Shown piece by piece: positions 17,894 through 26,916 of a DNA stretch of 48,336 bases. Position 1 is the stretch's first letter. Every line of letters starts with the position of its first letter. The notes beneath the pieces are model-generated. The model had not been told where the DNA came from. It saw only the letters and a list, made by a program, of their open reading frames with translations, and made no database searches. Made by a program: the position numbers and the translations under genes. The stretch comes from a virus. Location: the IMG/VR virus record IMGVR_UViG_3300031999_000040, positions 1 to 48,336 of that record. The stretch is one strand, 5' to 3'.

Positions 17894-18310
17894 CTACCGC
17901 GTGCCTGTAACGACCCCCATGTGCAGCCAGCCGTTGCCGGCGGCACGGTCATTGACGTCACCCTCCGGTATAACCTCCAGAAACCCCGCCTTGAGCGCCA
18001 ATGGTGCCAGTTCCTGCGGCGCACGCCCGATAACCTGGACGTCTATTGCGGCGCTCAAAGTGTGCAACGAGTTGGACACACCGCCAATCTCGCGGTTGTG
18101 GCGTTCACACCGCCCACCTGACGTGATACGCACCGGCGCCGCGACGAGATCGCGGAATGCCTGCGCACGCACGATCAGGACTGGGAGGTGCACAGTCCAT
18201 AGGATCAGACCGCAGCACTTGCAGGCGAACTCCGCCAGCCGGAAGTTCCTGGCGGCGGCTACCTGTTCCAGCAGCCCCCCGAAATCAACGTACAACTTAG
18301 GGGGTCGCAT
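17894..18310 (-). CDS. Endolysin, M15-type peptidase
   Basis: 138 residues from the ATG at 18310 (AAGGAA upstream). The frame is open to 18364, but that lies inside the holin gene. Peptidase M15A motifs: FRLAEFACKCCG at the start, VRITSGGRCERHN, SLHTLSAAIDV (zinc His and Asp) and GWLHMGV (third zinc His). These enzymes cut D-Ala or L-Ala/D-Glu bonds in peptidoglycan. The start overlaps the holin stop by 14 nt, so lysis genes are coupled. The length equals that of single-domain phage M15 enzymes, with no separate wall-binding domain. Confidence 0.85.
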   Translation of the reverse strand: MRPPKLYVDFGGLLEQVAAARNFRLAEFACKCCGLILWTVHLPVLIVRAQAFRDLVAAPVRITSGGRCERHNREIGGVSNSLHTLSAAIDVQVIGRAPQELAPLALKAGFLEVIPEGDVNDRAAGNGWLHMGVVTGTR

Positions 18311-18653
18311 TGGCGCGTTCCTTGCCAACGTTGAAGCCGTATACCGCAGCTTCGACAAGCTCACGCTTGTCGTTTTCGGTAAGGACGATATGACGCTCCG
18401 CCAGTCGCTGACGCAGGATCTCCAGCGCGGCGTTCAACTTCTCATCGCCGTGCATCTGGATGTAAACCTGCTCCACGAACGCCGCAGCCGTGGCCGCCAA
18501 CCGTACCGCCAATGCATACTGGTCGGCGGACGTGCGCGTTTTCAGCCAACGGCACACGTCAGGCAGCAGGTACTTGTACACGTATCTGGCCCCCAGCGTC
18601 GCCAGCGCCGTGAGCAACGCCACCAGGACGTCAATGAATAGATCGTGAAACAT
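18297..18653 (-). CDS. Holin, LLH type
   Basis: 118 residues. One membrane segment at about residues 5-25 (LFIDVLVALLTALATLGARYVY), then a soluble part AVRLAATAAAFVEQVY ... LNAALEILRQRLAERHIVLTENDKRELVEAAVYGF. This is the pattern of the phi-LC3/LL-H holin family (Phage_holin_6_1) of Firmicutes phages. It opens the membrane so the endolysin can reach the wall. It is followed by the M15 endolysin gene. Confidence 0.85.
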   Translation of the reverse strand: MFHDLFIDVLVALLTALATLGARYVYKYLLPDVCRWLKTRTSADQYALAVRLAATAAAFVEQVYIQMHGDEKLNAALEILRQRLAERHIVLTENDKRELVEAAVYGFNVGKERANATP

Positions 18654-18659
18654 GTAGTC

Positions 18660-18857
18660 CTACCTCCTTGCAATGGCCGACATCACAACGTTAACTGCAA
18701 CGCCAAGCAGAACCAGGATCAACGTCCGCTGGATCCATCGAAGGTCGCCTTTCGCCTCACTGACGACCTTCTCCGCGTTATCAAGCCGCGCAGTGACACC
18801 ACTGTGTCCCGCGCAAACGGCGCGGCATTCCTCCTCGTTGTGCCCATCCGCCGCCAC
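18660..18857 (-). CDS. XhlA-like small membrane protein
   Basis: 65 residues from GTG 18857 (GGAGGGGGTG upstream). A short coiled helix (TARLDNAEKVVSEAKGDLRWIQR) leads into one membrane segment (TLILVLLGVAVNVVMSAI) with a basic end. This is the layout of XhlA/haemolysin-type partners of Firmicutes phage holins. It lies 6 nt before the holin gene. Confidence 0.7.
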   Translation of the reverse strand: MAADGHNEEECRAVCAGHSGVTARLDNAEKVVSEAKGDLRWIQRTLILVLLGVAVNVVMSAIARR

Positions 18858-18919
18858 AGGTGCACCCCCTCCAAGAGCGAGTAGGCGGGGGGCCGGCGGA
18901 CCAGGCCGGCCCCTGCCTG

Positions 18920-19951
18920 TTACACCGGAGGCAAACCCCAGGCCACGAAACCGACAGCCAGCGTACTGAGGTTAGTCGTGTCAGCTACTTCAGCGGCGAC
19001 GGCAGCCGCTATTGCGCCGCCAGTCGCTACTGCGGAGACGTACGCTACCGCCAGGTACGTGACCTCGAAGTCGGCGGCGTCAGCGATAGCTTCGACGTTG
19101 ACGGTGTTGTTAGCCGTATCGACGCAACCAGTAACGGCTTTGCGCACGGCGGTGACGGCGAAGTCGAGGACGTCGGCTTCAGCAGGCGTGGCGAGATCGA
19201 GCGGCAGGCCGAAGTGTGTGCCGGGGCCGGCGCCGATCTTGAGCCCGTCGGCGGGCACGTTGTTGAGTGTAATGGAGGTGACAGTGCTGAACGCCTTGAT
19301 GCCGTATTGCACGCGGTATTTGGTCGTGGCGACGGCTTTGTTGCCCGCCGTCGAGGTGATGGACACGGTTTCGGTCTGCGCGGCACCGTGGTACGTGCCA
19401 GTGACCAGGAACGCCATAACGCCCTCGAAGAGGTTCAACGGGCCGCCACTGTCGTTGTAGACAGTGACGCAGACGTTACGCGGACGGTCAGGATGCGTGA
19501 TCGCTCCACAGGCCCAAGTACCCCCAGCTACGGTAGCGAAGGCCGCCACGGCGTGGCCGTTGGTCGGTTCGGAAGCGAGGTCGGCGTTGGGCGAATTGGT
19601 GTCCGCCCCACCTTTGACGTCGCCGCCGCTGTAGAATGCCCGCATGACCTTCGTGGTCGCGGCGTGCGTGTGCACCGCCTGCACGTTGACGGGCGTGCGC
19701 ACTAGAACCTTGACCGCCGCAGCGCCGGCGGTAAGATCAGCCTCGAACAGGTAGCCGCTTTTGGCACCCATGAACGCCACGCCCAGAACGTGCTTTAGCA
19801 CGTTGGACAGGTCCACAGATTCGCCACCCGTTGGGTACGAATCATCGAACGCGATCCGGCCTGTCGTCACGACCAGCGGGTGGTAGCCCGCCTGGCCACG
19901 CAGAGCGGACACGGCGGGAGCCGGAGTATTGAACGTGAGCACAGCGGCCAT
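18920..19951 (-). CDS. Structural protein, likely head-surface protein
   Basis: 343 residues, beta- and Ala-rich with low charge and no catalytic motif. FDDSYPTGGESVDLSNVL near residue 36 and a long C-terminal Ala/Val stretch look like virion proteins next to the capsid gene. It is read between a short acidic head protein and the lysis genes. It may be a second capsid or decoration protein. Not firmly recognised. Confidence 0.6.
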   Translation of the reverse strand: MAAVLTFNTPAPAVSALRGQAGYHPLVVTTGRIAFDDSYPTGGESVDLSNVLKHVLGVAFMGAKSGYLFEADLTAGAAAVKVLVRTPVNVQAVHTHAATTKVMRAFYSGGDVKGGADTNSPNADLASEPTNGHAVAAFATVAGGTWACGAITHPDRPRNVCVTVYNDSGGPLNLFEGVMAFLVTGTYHGAAQTETVSITSTAGNKAVATTKYRVQYGIKAFSTVTSITLNNVPADGLKIGAGPGTHFGLPLDLATPAEADVLDFAVTAVRKAVTGCVDTANNTVNVEAIADAADFEVTYLAVAYVSAVATGGAIAAAVAAEVADTTNLSTLAVGFVAWGLPPV

Positions 19952-19954
19952 GTC

Positions 19955-20398
19955 TTACTTCGTACCTCCATGCGCAGCCGCAGCCAGTACGGTTTTAACC
20001 GTATCTATGTTCGCCACACGCTTGATGAATCCGCGTGCAAAGAACTTGCTGCGTTCGATAGCTGCGATCTCGCTGGGATCACTAGTTGTGTAGTTGCCGT
20101 TGTCGAACTGGATCCGCCGCCCCTTGATCGAGTGAACCTGACCGTACAAGACTTGCTTGTCAGCAGGCTCTATGACGATGATCAGCTGCGGGTAGATACT
20201 GGTGTAAACAGCGGCCACCGACGCAGTCGTGACCTCTTCTTCCTCTTCGTCGTCAAGCACGACCTCTTCCTCATCAGGTACGACGACCGGCTCCTCGACC
20301 GGCACCTGCGCGGCAACTGGGGCCGGCGGTACGGCCGGGTGGCCCGGTAGTGTTACAGTCGTACGCGCCGGCGCCATGGACTTTCCCTTTCCCGCCAC
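19955..20398 (-). CDS. Small acidic head protein
   Basis: 147 residues. The N-terminal 60 are Pro/Val rich with a strongly acidic run (VPDEEEVVLDDEEEEEV); the C-terminal 80 form a small domain (VLYGQVHSIKGRRIQFDNG, SKFFARGFIKRV). Located 36 nt after the capsid gene. It could be a decoration or head-completion protein. Confidence 0.6.
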   Translation of the reverse strand: MAGKGKSMAPARTTVTLPGHPAVPPAPVAAQVPVEEPVVVPDEEEVVLDDEEEEEVTTASVAAVYTSIYPQLIIVIEPADKQVLYGQVHSIKGRRIQFDNGNYTTSDPSEIAAIERSKFFARGFIKRVANIDTVKTVLAAAAHGGTK

Positions 20399-20434
20399 TA
20401 CAATCCCTCCTTCTAACCCACCTGGAAGCGCGAG

Positions 20435-21580
20435 TTAGCTAGTCACGCCGACTATGACGGCGTGCTTCTTCTCGCAGTTGAGTTGCAACCCCACCTCGGT
20501 AAAGTACTCGTCGAGGAACCCATCGCGGCTCGGCTCCTGAATGTTGCGGTTGAGGTGGGTATCCGCGCCGACGTACGGACGCAGCGTGACTTCATCGAGG
20601 TCAAGCACGACACCTGTGTCGTTGTAGTCGTGGATGAACCCTTTGTGCTCCATCATGTGGAGCGTCCCGCGAGGCGTCCGGTACTTGATGATGCTCAGAC
20701 CATAAGTGTCCTCGCCCATCTCGATCTCCAGCTTTGCTTTGGCAAAGCCGTTGATCACCGAGATTATGCGCGTGGCTGCGAAGAAGAACTTGTCGCTGGA
20801 GCCGTAGGCGAATGCCGTCTCCAGGAACTGCTCGAACTCAGACTCGGTAAGGGCACCTGTCGCGTCGTAGACGTTGGTGGTAATGTAGGCGAAGATACCC
20901 TTGATCGCGCGCACGTGGTTCACGAGGTCGTTTTTGCCCTCGCCGAACCAGAACGCCTGTTCCTGTTTCAAGTTGTGCTCCTCACCCTTCAAGCGGGTAA
21001 GGCGCTTCCGCTCATCCTCGCCCGTCACCATCCGCGCAGTGGCGGAGTTCCGGCTGACACCGAACGGCGTGCGCAGGATCTGCGTATACGCCGTACGCTT
21101 GGTCGGCTGGCCGGAACGGTAGTCAGGATGCGTCGAGTTCTCAGGCATGGCGTTGCCAAGGATACACAGGTAATCGTCGTCGTTGATCGCGGCGGCGACA
21201 GTCGTACCATAGCCACGCGTGACAGTCAGCGTGTTGGTGTCCACGTTGACGCCGATAACTCGTATGACCTCGCTGCTGCGGAACACCTTCACGAGGTCAT
21301 GGGGAGCGAAGTACACGCCGTTATCAACCACAAGCTCGACGGCACCGGCGATGTAACCTCCACCGTGGTTGATCCGGTCAATGTACGGCCCCAGGTCATC
21401 CTCGAACCAGATGAACTCAGGCGAGATCGTCTGCTGCTTGCGCAGCTTGCTGAGCAGAACGATCAACGGCGTTGCGTTTGGGTTCAGCATCAGGATCTCG
21501 TCGGCGATGTCCAACGTCATGCGCCGGTCGTCAAACTGCGACACAAACACAGGCCCTGCGGTGCCACTTCCACCACCCAT
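20435..21580 (-). CDS. Major capsid protein, SU10/DUF5309-like
   Basis: 381 residues. ATG 21580 follows GGGGAGGG. The sequence begins with a short arm, then DDRRMTLDIADEILMLNPNATPL, FIWFEDDLGPYID, and later RTPFGVSRNSATARM ... HNLKQEQAFWFGEG and FLDEYFTEVGLQLNCEKKHAVI. These follow the SU10-type major capsid family (DUF5309), an HK97-fold protein of short-tailed phages. It forms the icosahedral shell on the scaffold encoded just upstream. The gene order portal, scaffold, capsid supports the call. Confidence 0.85.
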   Translation of the reverse strand: MGGGSGTAGPVFVSQFDDRRMTLDIADEILMLNPNATPLIVLLSKLRKQQTISPEFIWFEDDLGPYIDRINHGGGYIAGAVELVVDNGVYFAPHDLVKVFRSSEVIRVIGVNVDTNTLTVTRGYGTTVAAAINDDDYLCILGNAMPENSTHPDYRSGQPTKRTAYTQILRTPFGVSRNSATARMVTGEDERKRLTRLKGEEHNLKQEQAFWFGEGKNDLVNHVRAIKGIFAYITTNVYDATGALTESEFEQFLETAFAYGSSDKFFFAATRIISVINGFAKAKLEIEMGEDTYGLSIIKYRTPRGTLHMMEHKGFIHDYNDTGVVLDLDEVTLRPYVGADTHLNRNIQEPSRDGFLDEYFTEVGLQLNCEKKHAVIVGVTS

Positions 21581-21599
21581 GTGTCAAACCCTCCCCAAC

Positions 21600-21625
21600 C
21601 CCCACACCCACGGTGGGGTGCGGGG
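21600..21625 (-). promoter_or_regulatory. Hairpin before the capsid ribosome site
   Basis: A 10-bp GC stem with one mismatch (21600-21609 with 21616-21625) lies between scaffold and capsid genes, directly upstream of the capsid GGGGAGGG. In the minus-strand mRNA it would fold at the 5' side of the capsid message. On the plus strand it is followed by a T-rich stretch, so it could also end antisense transcripts. Confidence 0.5.
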
Positions 21626-21628
21626 CTT

Positions 21629-22543
21629 CTATTTTACTGGTAACACCTCATCCGCCAAGGGCTGGCGGACGAACGCCAGCGCGCCCTTGCGCGGCGTCGT
21701 ACTGAACAGCGAGGCTTTCAGCTGTGCAGCTTCATCACCGACCGCCGCGGGGCCGGTTGACGCGCCTGTTGCGCCCACACCAGCTGCGGCACCTCGCGCT
21801 GCCACCGCAGCCACGCCTTCCTCCACACCGGCGGCCTTGGCCGCCACCATCGCCTCGCCGGCCTTCATCCCACGTGCGATGAAATAGGCCGAACGCATCA
21901 CACCACGCGGATCCTCACCGCCGGCCAACGCCGCTTTGATGGCGGAGTTGTCTTTCACGATGGTGGCGATCTCCGCGTGTAATTCCAAGGCGTCAGGGAA
22001 CTCGCCCACGAGCGAATCAAGCGCCGCTGTCGTCTGGTCGCGCTGCATCCGCCCGATTACGGGCGCTAGCCCTTGTAGCAGCTGGGCAAACACAGCGTTG
22101 GTATACGCCACTGCCCCAGCTGCAGGATCATCGTACTGCGTAGGATCGAACGGAACCAACGGGCGCGACAGGTCGGGCTGAGCGGGCGCTGCCGTTGCAG
22201 TTGTGCCCGCAGCCGCAGCTGGTGCCGCGTTGCCTGCACCGGCAGCCAGTATCGCGTCCGCCGATGCAGCAGGCATCCTCCTAGCAATGTGCGTGCGCGC
22301 CGCCACATACGCCTTCTCCAGATCCTCTACAGTCTCGTACTTGTTCGCGTACAGCTTCTTTGCGGGGGTTGCCGCAGCCGCGCCACCGCCAACGGTAGCT
22401 GGCGACACCGGGGCGCCTTGCACCGCCGTGACTCCAGTACCAGCCGCTGCCGCAGCCTGGCCGGGAGGGGGCGTTGTAAGGACGGTAGCCGGTGACACCG
22501 GGGCGTCGGGAGTGGTCTTTGGCTCGTCGGCCACACTACTCAC
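21629..22543 (-). CDS. Scaffolding protein
   Basis: 304 residues, very rich in Ala, Pro and Thr. A flexible N-terminus contains SPATVLTTPPPG and SPATVGGGAA repeats, then helical segments (YETVEDLEKAYVAARTHIARRM; LHAEIATIVKDNSAIKAALAGG). The C-terminus is mixed and charged (FVRQPLADEVLPVK). Composition, size and place between portal and capsid fit a scaffold that guides shell assembly and then leaves. Confidence 0.75.
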   Translation of the reverse strand: MSSVADEPKTTPDAPVSPATVLTTPPPGQAAAAAGTGVTAVQGAPVSPATVGGGAAAATPAKKLYANKYETVEDLEKAYVAARTHIARRMPAASADAILAAGAGNAAPAAAAGTTATAAPAQPDLSRPLVPFDPTQYDDPAAGAVAYTNAVFAQLLQGLAPVIGRMQRDQTTAALDSLVGEFPDALELHAEIATIVKDNSAIKAALAGGEDPRGVMRSAYFIARGMKAGEAMVAAKAAGVEEGVAAVAARGAAAGVGATGASTGPAAVGDEAAQLKASLFSTTPRKGALAFVRQPLADEVLPVK

Positions 22544-22836
22544 CTCGTCTCAGGTTGGTTAAGGGCTATCCTGGCCTTGCGGCCAAGCTCGATCCAAGTG
22601 CGCACGATCACACGGAACTCGTCGATGAAGCGACATACAGCCTGTGCCTTGGCGATCTCCGCCACGTCGCCCGGCAGCGCGCTCACCAGCTTGCTGAGCG
22701 CCGCACTGTGTTGCTGTGTCAAGCGCGCGTCAACGTGGGTCCACCCAACGCTGGCGCACATCGCCTCAACAGCGACGCCCCGCGCCGCCTCCTCTGCCGG
22801 GTTAGGTTGGGACGATCCGCGCGGCGCGAGGAGCAT
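22540..22836 (-). CDS. Small protein between portal and scaffold
   Basis: 98 helical residues, starting inside the portal gene (35-nt overlap) with GGAAGGTGG upstream and ending 4 nt inside the scaffold gene. No recognised domain. Its place in the packaging-head cluster and the couplings on both sides suggest a head assembly accessory protein. Confidence 0.6.
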   Translation of the reverse strand: MLLAPRGSSQPNPAEEAARGVAVEAMCASVGWTHVDARLTQQHSAALSKLVSALPGDVAEIAKAQAVCRFIDEFRVIVRTWIELGRKARIALNQPETR

Positions 22837-24667
22837 TTGCCGGCACCACCTTCCGCGGCGCGAGTTCCGGCGTGTGGGGGCCTACTGTGGCCGGCCCTGT
22901 TGCAATCCCTGTCGGCCCCACGCCGGGCGGTGCGCCCACGCCAGGAGGCATTCCTGGCACGGCGGGCATCGCGGGCTGTATATAGTTGTCGGGGTCACGG
23001 AACTCAAAGGCTGCCAGCAACTCAACCATGAACCGCCGCCAATTAATGAGCATCGTAAGCTCCGGGCGGCGGCTCACGGCGGCGATGAACTGGAGCAGCT
23101 GCTGCCGTCGCAAATCCTTGTCCGCGATGGGTTCCACCGCGGACCCGGCGACCATGTAATGGAACTTGCCGTCGAGGCCGCCGACCGGAATGTTCCGCAT
23201 CTTCTCATTAGCCAGTCGCACTGACTTCGCGCCGGCGACGAACGCCTGGTTCATTTCGATAATCTGGCGCGCAATATTATACACGCCGGTGGTTTCGAGG
23301 TTTCCAAGGTAATCGCCGAACCGGAAGCTACCACCCTCAGTACGCGCGCGGACGGCGGTGGCCGTCTCACGGTTGCGCACGGCGCCGCCGCGCATGAAGT
23401 CGTACGCGGCGGTCGCTTCCTGCATCGCGGCTTTCAACGTGGCTTCCATCTCCGACGACATCATAGGCACTGTGCCCAAGTCCAACGCCTTGATGTCGTT
23501 GGCGATGTCAGTAGTTACAAGCCGCCCCAGCGGGCGCAGCAACTCCGAGAGATCCGCGTGCGCGGCGGGCGACCCCTCGCGCGCCACAAACGTCTTAAGT
23601 AGCCCTAGAATCAATGCGTCCATGCGCTGGTTATGTAAATCGTTCAACTCGTACTGATGCGTCCTGATCACTTCAGTCGGTGCGATACCGCATAGGTTGG
23701 TGATCTCAGGCGTCACCACCGCGATCACCAACGGCTTGCCGTTGTAGGGGTTCTCTCGACGGGAGATAAAGATGCTTTCATTGACGACGCTGACAATCTC
23801 GTCGTCAGTGTAGCATTCGTCGAGTATCAGCCGACGGTCACGCGCGTGCCCCGGCACACTGCCGCCAAGCGAAACCGCGGCGCGCAAACTCTCGGATGCA
23901 GTCTCTTGAGGTGTCGTACTGGCGGCGTCCTCGACATCGGGCATGTTGTGGTACTGCTTAGGATTGCGCTCCACAACACGTTTGAGCATCGCCAACGTCG
24001 GGTATGAACGGACGATGACCCAAGTGCATGTCTCGACGCTGTTTCCACCTGGATCCCACCACACGTCTTGCGGCAGGATCGGGGTCACGTCGGGGTCGTC
24101 GTAGGTCGTCTGCTCCACCCGCTGCCGTTCCTGGCGGACACTTCCGGGGAACATGTCCGCCCGTTGCCGCTCCTTATCGCTGCCCGGCGACACTGGCGCC
24201 CGCTGCCAAACTTTGCGCTTATCAACGCGCCAGGATACCAGCGCCGGCGCCATGCCGAACAGCAGCCCGAGGCGCACCCATACCCCCGCTTTTGTAGCGG
24301 CGGGGAATCGGATTACGTCGTGCAGCTGGTAGTCAAGCAGCGCCTCATTGTCCAGCGCGTGCTGCCGCTCGGCGTCACTATCACCGAACGCCAGTACGCG
24401 CACGGTTGGCCGGGATGCGAACATACCACGCAAGAGCCGCGGCGCCAACGTCTCCATCTCGGCGAACGTCTCCGGCACGAACAGCGTAGCCCGCATGTAT
24501 TCCGGCGTCAATGACACCTGCTTCGCCGGCTCTTCAAGGTAGCACTTATAGAGCCGGTAGCTTTCACGCCAGATGCTCCGCAGGGTAGATGTCGCGGAAG
24601 CACCCTGCAAGCGGCGCGTCTTGACAAGTTCTACGTAATCGTCCTTTTCCCTGCGCTTTCGAGCCAA
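22802..24667 (-). CDS. Portal protein
   Basis: 621 residues. Typical short-tailed phage portal layout: a helical N-terminus with SYRLYKCYLEEP, a wing with beta strands and DVWWDPGGNSVETCTWVIVR, RRENPYNGKPLVIAVVTPEI, then HQYELNDLHNQRMDALILGLLK and the stem/clip region. The C-terminus is Pro/Gly rich (MPAVPGMPPGVGAPPGVG). It forms the dodecameric ring for DNA entry and exit and binds the terminase encoded just upstream. Confidence 0.85.
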   Translation of the reverse strand: MARKRREKDDYVELVKTRRLQGASATSTLRSIWRESYRLYKCYLEEPAKQVSLTPEYMRATLFVPETFAEMETLAPRLLRGMFASRPTVRVLAFGDSDAERQHALDNEALLDYQLHDVIRFPAATKAGVWVRLGLLFGMAPALVSWRVDKRKVWQRAPVSPGSDKERQRADMFPGSVRQERQRVEQTTYDDPDVTPILPQDVWWDPGGNSVETCTWVIVRSYPTLAMLKRVVERNPKQYHNMPDVEDAASTTPQETASESLRAAVSLGGSVPGHARDRRLILDECYTDDEIVSVVNESIFISRRENPYNGKPLVIAVVTPEITNLCGIAPTEVIRTHQYELNDLHNQRMDALILGLLKTFVAREGSPAAHADLSELLRPLGRLVTTDIANDIKALDLGTVPMMSSEMEATLKAAMQEATAAYDFMRGGAVRNRETATAVRARTEGGSFRFGDYLGNLETTGVYNIARQIIEMNQAFVAGAKSVRLANEKMRNIPVGGLDGKFHYMVAGSAVEPIADKDLRRQQLLQFIAAVSRRPELTMLINWRRFMVELLAAFEFRDPDNYIQPAMPAVPGMPPGVGAPPGVGPTGIATGPATVGPHTPELAPRKVVPANAPRAARIVPT

Positions 24668-24687
24668 CTGTCACCACCCCAATCCTA

Positions 24688-26112
24688 TCAGTAGCCGGTA
24701 TACTTGTTGCGCGGCTTCCACGGTTTTACCACAACCGCTTGTGGTTGCGGCAACAAGTGTGCGAACGGTATCTCCAGCGAGTACCCCGCCGCATCTATTG
24801 CATGGTCGGGGCCTTGCGTATCTTCCGGTAGCTCCACGGTAACTGTGCGTGTTTCGCGCCATCGCAGCTTGCGCAACTCACTGCACAGGTTTGGGCAGCA
24901 GTCGCGGAATATGAACATCCGAGGCTGTTTCACCACAATGCCTGCATCGTCAATCTCGTACCGCAGCAACTGGCGGAGAAGGTTCGTCCGCGCCTTCCAG
25001 CTGCCGCCTCCACGGCGCGCGGGCCGCAACTGCACGCCGTACCGCTCGTAAATACCCGCCACCGTGCCCCCAAAGGCATCGGCGCGGTTGAATACCGTTG
25101 GGTCAGCGACAAGCAGCGTACGCCCGCGCGCATTGATGCGCTCCGCGTGCCACGGCGGCTCCTGTTCAGCGGCGTAATGCTCGTCGTAGAAGTACACGTT
25201 GCTGTCAGCATCTGTCGTCACCCACATCACCGCGGTTGCGGCCCGCAAGCCGTAGTCAAAGCCGGCGTACCGCTTCCACGTATCCGGTATCCCAAACGGT
25301 TCGATGACGTGCACCCGGTCGTTGAACTGCGGGTACACGCGACCGGATTTCGGTACAAAACGCCCGAAAATACGCGCCTCGCGCTCCTCCGGCGGGATTG
25401 CCAACAGAAGCCGGCGGCGCTCGGATTCGGGCAGGTACTTGGCGTTGTCCTCCCAGGTGAGGTAGTCAAACCACATTTCGGGGTCGGCCTCACCCGGCGC
25501 TGGCTCGGTTATGTACTCGTACATGACGCCGGTTACTGGCGTCATTGCGCCCCACATATTGCCTTGATGGCTCATGGTGCGCATTAAGCACTCAGTGTAG
25601 ATGTCCATGGGTACTTCCTCGTCAAGGAAGATCCACGACACCGCAGCGCCGGTGAACGCGAGGCGGCCCTGGTCCACCGACTTGAAGGTAATCGTCTGTG
25701 ACCCGTTCGGGGTCGGAATCACCACACGGTCCCAGTAGTCGCGCTGCTTGTCCCGCCAGAACACAGTGTGGGACACGCCTTGCAGGTACTTCTCGAACTT
25801 CTCCTGCACGACATCACGCTGCACCTCAAACGTCGAGGATACAACCCACCCCGACGACGGGAGCACCATACGGAAGGGGTGCGTCCCCGTCACAAACCAC
25901 ATGGCCTCTACGGTTCCGCCCTCAGTCTTACCCGTCCTGTTGCCACCGAACTCTATGCGGCAACGCTTTGGGCATTGGTGAAACCGCAACTGGCCGACGT
26001 TCGGCTTGTAAAGGCGCAACGCAAACCGCGACGTTATGGCTTCAATGGTACGCGCCTGCACGGCGCGCGCCAGGAGATCCACACGTTCAGGCGTTGGCTG
26101 CGCTCGTATCAC
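24688..26112 (-). CDS. terL: Terminase large subunit
   Basis: 474 residues from GTG 26112; the frame stays open to 26244 inside terS, and nearby GTG codons are alternatives. Walker A GGNRTGKT at about residues 56-63, Walker B and catalytic acid WIFLDEE, a coupling region, then the RNase H-like nuclease: FDYGLRAATAVMWV, LLVADPTVFNR and DHAIDAAGY provide the acidic metal ligands. It pumps DNA into the prohead and cuts the concatemer. The start region overlaps the end of terS by 26 nt. Confidence 0.93.
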   Translation of the reverse strand: MIRAQPTPERVDLLARAVQARTIEAITSRFALRLYKPNVGQLRFHQCPKRCRIEFGGNRTGKTEGGTVEAMWFVTGTHPFRMVLPSSGWVVSSTFEVQRDVVQEKFEKYLQGVSHTVFWRDKQRDYWDRVVIPTPNGSQTITFKSVDQGRLAFTGAAVSWIFLDEEVPMDIYTECLMRTMSHQGNMWGAMTPVTGVMYEYITEPAPGEADPEMWFDYLTWEDNAKYLPESERRRLLLAIPPEEREARIFGRFVPKSGRVYPQFNDRVHVIEPFGIPDTWKRYAGFDYGLRAATAVMWVTTDADSNVYFYDEHYAAEQEPPWHAERINARGRTLLVADPTVFNRADAFGGTVAGIYERYGVQLRPARRGGGSWKARTNLLRQLLRYEIDDAGIVVKQPRMFIFRDCCPNLCSELRKLRWRETRTVTVELPEDTQGPDHAIDAAGYSLEIPFAHLLPQPQAVVVKPWKPRNKYTGY

Positions 26113-26815
26113 CAGCACCACCCACCAGTCCCCGCCGTGCGCCCTCCACGACAGCGCGCAGCTGATCGTCAGAGAGGTTCTCCAGTTCGTTGAACATCGC
26201 TCCGAAACGCTCTGTAGCCTGGCCAGAGAGGATCTGGCCGTCATGAATCGCGTAGTGACCGGCGGTGGCGGCGGCGCGGATGAAAGCGCCCGCCTTGTGG
26301 TCGCCCAACGCTCCCGCTGCGGCGTCGTAGAAGTGGCGGCCGTAGGCGTAAAGATCCCTCGCTAGTTCCTGGCGCAGGTCAGCCAGCACCGCCACCACCT
26401 GGTCGTCGGACGCGATGCGGGCGCATAACGCTCCTATCAACGTCTTCGCGGCGTCAGTGTCGGCGGCTATCAGCAACTCGCTGGCCGCCTCCGCCCGCGT
26501 GTAACTCGGGCGGAGCCAGTTGCGAATGGTCGCCTTGCTGATGCCAAACTCTTTGCCCACTCGATCAGTTACGTCAGGGGAAGTCGGATTCTCCACCGCG
26601 AGGTCACGGTAGCGTTCGAGCACAGCCCGGCGCACGTCCAGGCTGAACCTCCCGAACTTCTTCTTGCCCGAGGTAATGCGCCGGATGTCGGCCACAAGCG
26701 CCTTCACCCCCTCGGAGTAGTCCACCCCGGCGGTGATGGCGGATTCGCGCATGGACAACCGCTCTTCGTGGTAGCCGCGGAGCAGCTTGTCGTATTGCAC
26801 CCCCGACATCGGCAT
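26087..26815 (-). CDS. terS: Putative terminase small subunit
   Basis: 242 residues from the ATG at 26815 (AGGGGG upstream). A helix-turn-helix near residues 80-105 (DVTDRVGKEFGISKATIRNWLRPSY) is followed by long helices suited to ring formation. Its place directly before terL supports DNA recognition during packaging. The length is above the usual 150-200. The first gene after the late promoter and hairpin. Confidence 0.7.
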   Translation of the reverse strand: MPMSGVQYDKLLRGYHEERLSMRESAITAGVDYSEGVKALVADIRRITSGKKKFGRFSLDVRRAVLERYRDLAVENPTSPDVTDRVGKEFGISKATIRNWLRPSYTRAEAASELLIAADTDAAKTLIGALCARIASDDQVVAVLADLRQELARDLYAYGRHFYDAAAGALGDHKAGAFIRAAATAGHYAIHDGQILSGQATERFGAMFNELENLSDDQLRAVVEGARRGLVGGAGDTSAANA

Positions 26816-26836
26816 CTCGACACCCCCTAAAGCAGT

Positions 26837-26858
26837 GCGGCCACCCCAAGGTGGCCGC
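26837..26858 (-). terminator. Hairpin in the terS leader
   Basis: A perfect 9-bp stem, GCGGCCACC with GGTGGCCGC and a CCAA loop, lies between the late promoter and terS. There is no T tract. It may stabilise the 5' end of the late mRNA, act as an attenuator, or mark the end of the upstream Dam message. Confidence 0.55.
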
Positions 26859-26887
26859 GACTGGTGACAGCTAGCTATCTTACTTAC

Positions 26888-26916
26888 AGTATATAGCCTG
26901 GAAAGGGGCCTGTCAA
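26888..26916 (-). promoter_or_regulatory. Late promoter, sigma70-type
   Basis: On the minus strand, TTGACA (26911-26916), a 17-bp spacer and TATACT (26888-26893). The -35 box overlaps the Dam stop codon. The transcript would begin near 26880 and run through all virion and lysis genes. The strength of the match suggests constitutive use by host RNA polymerase. Confidence 0.85.

Noticed and set aside
20462-21643. 393-codon plus-strand frame opposite the capsid gene
   Set aside because: It mirrors the capsid coding strand in a GC-rich genome; no promoter or ribosome site, and the composition is that of a shadow frame.
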